The notes under the pieces are model-generated. The model saw nothing but the letters and a program-made list of their open reading frames with translations, was not told the DNA's origin and made no database searches. A stretch of 9,830 nucleotides of DNA. Source: Planctomycetaceae bacterium TMED10. GTDB lineage: Bacteria > Planctomycetota > Planctomycetia > Pirellulales > UBA7805. The position numbers and the translations under genes are program-made. The stretch lies in the NCBI GenBank assembly GCA_002168195.1, contig NHBP01000075.1, positions 1-9,830 on the forward strand, given 5' to 3'. This document shows, piece by piece, positions 7,761-9,830 of this stretch. Each line of letters starts with the position of its first letter. Position 1 is the stretch's first letter.

Positions 7761-9338
7761 TTAAATAATTTTAAAGCGTGACTCCGAGGGTATTTTTCCC
7801 GCTTCCCCCGCCGCACGTTGATTGGCAACCAGGTGTTCGCACAACAGATACACCGTTTCGATCTCATCCTCCGCATCCATGATCTTCGCAATCTCCTCGG
7901 CCGTTTGCGGCGTATCGGTCAAATGGGCCGCAATTTTATTTTGAAGTTCCAGAACAACTGCCGCGGCTTTTTTTCCGGCCTCCACCCCAGGCTGATGATA
8001 GGCATTAATATTTACCAGCGAACCATAAAAACCAACTGCTCTTTCGAAAAGCGCAATCAATACGCCCACGGTCCGGGCATTCACGCGCTGCACCGATAAC
8101 GTCATCGATTGCCTCTCATTACCATAAAGCGCCGACCGTGTTCCCACAAGAAATCCATGCAGATAGTCCCCTGCTGTAATGCCCGGTTCTACCTGCACCG
8201 TATCGTTCTCCAATTCAAGAACGCGAATGAAAGTGACGAAAAAGTTATTGATACCATCTCGAAGTTGCTGAACGTATGCGTGCTGGTCGGTCGATCCCTT
8301 ATTTCCGTAGACGGCAATTCCTTGATCCACACGGTTTCCGTCCCGGTCAAGCCGCTTACCGAGCGACTCCATCACCAGTTGCTGCAGGTAACGACTTAGC
8401 AGCAATAATTGATCCTTATAAGGAAGCACCACCATATCTTTCAGTCCCCGACCACTCGTGGCCGAATACCACATCAAGGCCAGAAGCGCTGCCGGATTTT
8501 GCCTTGTTATTCTATCCCTGGTGACTGCATCACACGCTGCGGCACCGGCAAGCATTGCATCAATATCAATCCCCTCGAGCGCCGCCGGCAGTAAACCGAC
8601 TGCTGAGAGTTCGCTGGTCCTCCCTCCAATCCAATCGAACATCGCGAACCGCTGAATCCAGTTTTCCGATTCGGCCAATTGATCCATCTTGGAACCGGGC
8701 ATCGTCACCGCTACCGCGTGCCTGGAAAAATCGAGATCTCTATTTTCGAACGCTGCCCTGACAACGGCCATGCCGTTACGGGTATCGGGGGTTCCGCCGC
8801 TTTTAGTAATCACAATGACCAATGTTTCGCCAAGTCGATCACCCAGTCGATCCAACGTGCGGGCAATTCCCCCTGGATCAGTGTTATCCACAAAAGAAAT
8901 ATCCATCTTCGAATTCGCAACTGTCGTCAGGGCATCGGAAACAAACATCGGACCCAGTGCCGAACCACCAATACCAATCGAGAGTACGTGAGAAAAATGA
9001 CTGCGACTCGGCGGCTTGATCTTGCCCGCATGCACATCTGAGGCAAACTTTTTAATCTGCGTCAGCGTGTTCCGGATTTCATTCGCGATTTCCCCGGTTG
9101 GCGATAATTCCGGATCGCGGAGCCAGTAATGCCCGACCATCCGTTGCTCGTCAGGGTTTGCAATGGCACCACCCTCGAGGGCATCCATTTCATTAAACGC
9201 CTCTTGCATGCGGGGTTCCATCTCGGCCATAAATTTGTCATCAAAATCAATTCGACTAATATCCAACGACAGATCGATCTGCGGACATGCGCAATAAAAT
9301 TGATCGAATCGTTTCCACAGGGTCTTGCCTTCTGCCAT
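7761..9338 (-). CDS. pgi: Glucose-6-phosphate isomerase
   Basis: Interconverts glucose 6-phosphate and fructose 6-phosphate. The chosen protein is 525 residues with two SIS-type sugar-isomerase halves: [11 protein letters not shown] (120-130), VDNTDPGG (150-157), [12 protein letters not shown] (178-189), [14 protein letters not shown] (235-248), VMESLGK (322-328; Glu324 is the likely catalytic glutamate), [13 protein letters not shown] (347-359; His353) and [12 protein letters not shown] (446-457; Lys456). The signature around GGRTSE has Thr where classic enzymes have Phe or Tyr. With the SGGT phosphate loop this places it in the shorter, non-E. coli subgroup. Residues about 473-525 form a charged C-terminal tail. 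The start at 9336-9338 is preferred: AAGGA lies 6 bases upstream, while the frame-extending TTG at 9363-9365 has no clear ribosome site. It follows rpiB by 36 bases. Confidence 0.97.
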   Translation of the reverse strand: MAEGKTLWKRFDQFYCACPQIDLSLDISRIDFDDKFMAEMEPRMQEAFNEMDALEGGAIANPDEQRMVGHYWLRDPELSPTGEIANEIRNTLTQIKKFASDVHAGKIKPPSRSHFSHVLSIGIGGSALGPMFVSDALTTVANSKMDISFVDNTDPGGIARTLDRLGDRLGETLVIVITKSGGTPDTRNGMAVVRAAFENRDLDFSRHAVAVTMPGSKMDQLAESENWIQRFAMFDWIGGRTSELSAVGLLPAALEGIDIDAMLAGAAACDAVTRDRITRQNPAALLALMWYSATSGRGLKDMVVLPYKDQLLLLSRYLQQLVMESLGKRLDRDGNRVDQGIAVYGNKGSTDQHAYVQQLRDGINNFFVTFIRVLELENDTVQVEPGITAGDYLHGFLVGTRSALYGNERQSMTLSVQRVNARTVGVLIALFERAVGFYGSLVNINAYHQPGVEAGKKAAAVVLELQNKIAAHLTDTPQTAEEIAKIMDAEDEIETVYLLCEHLVANQRAAGEAGKIPSESRFKII

Positions 9339-9344
9339 CAGTTT

Positions 9345-9349
9345 TCCTT
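9345..9349 (-). promoter_or_regulatory. Shine-Dalgarno site fixing the pgi start
   Basis: AAGGA on the - strand, 6 bases before the ATG at 9336-9338. It lies inside the longer TTG-initiated version of the frame and so supports the shorter protein. Confidence 0.6.
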
Positions 9350-9374
9350 CATCCTGTTCAACCAAGCGAACGTA

Positions 9375-9821
9375 CTACGATTCTTCGAGCGCTGCGACTT
9401 TTTCTAATCTCCGACGATGTCGTTCAGCACCGCTGAACTCAGCAGATAAAAATGCAGTCACGACATCCCAGGCCAATTCAATTCCTATGACCCGACCACC
9501 TAGGCAGACAATATTCATGTGGTCATCTTCCACGCCCTGACGGGATGAAAAATGGTCGTGGCACAATCCACATCGGATGCCATTAATTTTATTTGCTGCG
9601 ACCGAGGCGCCGACACCACTGCCACAGACTGCAATGCCGCGATCATTCTTACCGCTGGCCACGGATCGAGCCAGCGGAACAATGTAGTCAGGATAATCAT
9701 CCTGAGTATTCAATTGGTGCGCGCCAAAGTCTTCGACCGCATGACCCGCATCGCGCAGCCGCTCGGTGAGCTGTTCTTTTAATCCGAATCCGCCATGGTC
9801 TGCTGCAATCCCGATCTGCAT
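9375..9821 (-). CDS. rpiB: Ribose-5-phosphate isomerase B
   Basis: Interconverts ribulose 5-phosphate and ribose 5-phosphate. The 148-residue length and motifs fit RpiB of the RpiB/LacAB family: AADHGGFGLK (6-15), the DDYPDY segment (41-46), VCGSGVGASVAANK (65-78) with Cys66 in the position of the E. coli catalytic cysteine, GIRCGLCHD (81-89), QGVEDDHMN (95-103) and CLGGRVIG (106-113). The sugar-binding Asp8-His9 pair is present. LacA or LacB of tagatose metabolism is unlikely because all neighbours are pentose phosphate genes. The ATG at 9819-9821 is 9 bases from the window edge, so the gene appears complete but its promoter and any earlier operon gene cannot be seen. It is the first visible gene of the - strand operon. 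Confidence 0.95.
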   Translation of the reverse strand: MQIGIAADHGGFGLKEQLTERLRDAGHAVEDFGAHQLNTQDDYPDYIVPLARSVASGKNDRGIAVCGSGVGASVAANKINGIRCGLCHDHFSSRQGVEDDHMNIVCLGGRVIGIELAWDVVTAFLSAEFSGAERHRRRLEKVAALEES

Positions 9822-9830
9822 GGGGAGTCC

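Noticed and set aside
9339..9365. TTG start for pgi giving 9 extra residues
   Set aside because: No Shine-Dalgarno precedes the TTG, and the good AAGGA site for the ATG at 9336-9338 would lie inside the extended coding region.
1..9830. Mobile element, CRISPR, tRNA, rRNA, riboswitch or horizontally acquired defence genes
   Set aside because: Genes are contiguous housekeeping metabolism of even composition. I saw no spaced repeats, transposase or integrase motifs or structured RNA signatures, and no gap is large enough for such an element.

Overview
This window is a compact block of bacterial central carbon metabolism with no mobile elements, RNA genes or CRISPR. One partial gene lies on the + strand at the left edge. 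The other nine genes all lie on the - strand and read from the right edge leftward. Base composition is near 50% GC, the genes carry Shine-Dalgarno sites, and gaps are short. This suggests a Gram-negative-type bacterium with dense gene packing. The mix of gene types (short NAD-type Gnd, short PGI with a GGRTSE signature, E. coli-like TalB and FbaB) is compatible with Planctomycetota or a proteobacterium. I lean weakly to Planctomycetota, from recalled family resemblance only.

Layout: bases 1-576 (+) hold the C-terminal half of a class I fructose-bisphosphate aldolase (fbaB). Its 3' end overlaps by 14 bases the convergent 3' end of a GT4 glycosyltransferase (563-1900, -). Upstream of that, in - strand order from the right, come rpiB, pgi, tal, gnd, zwf, pgl, rpe, a HAD phosphatase and the GT4 gene. 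Gaps from rpiB to rpe are 6 to 39 bases, so these seven genes look like one operon whose promoter lies near or beyond the right edge. A 65-base gap separates rpe from the HAD-GT4 pair, which may be the operon tail or a separate unit. No stretch over 300 bases lacks a gene.

Function: Zwf, Pgl and Gnd form a complete oxidative pentose phosphate branch from glucose 6-phosphate to ribulose 5-phosphate. RpiB and Rpe convert that to ribose 5-phosphate and xylulose 5-phosphate. Tal belongs to the non-oxidative branch, and Pgi returns fructose 6-phosphate to glucose 6-phosphate, so the cluster could run a cyclic pathway. Transketolase is the one core enzyme missing from the window. The terminal HAD + GT4 pair has the form of a sugar-phosphate synthase/phosphatase couple (as in sucrose, mannosylfructose or glucosylglycerate synthesis). 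It is the only part whose substrate cannot be read from sequence and is the best candidate for something undescribed.
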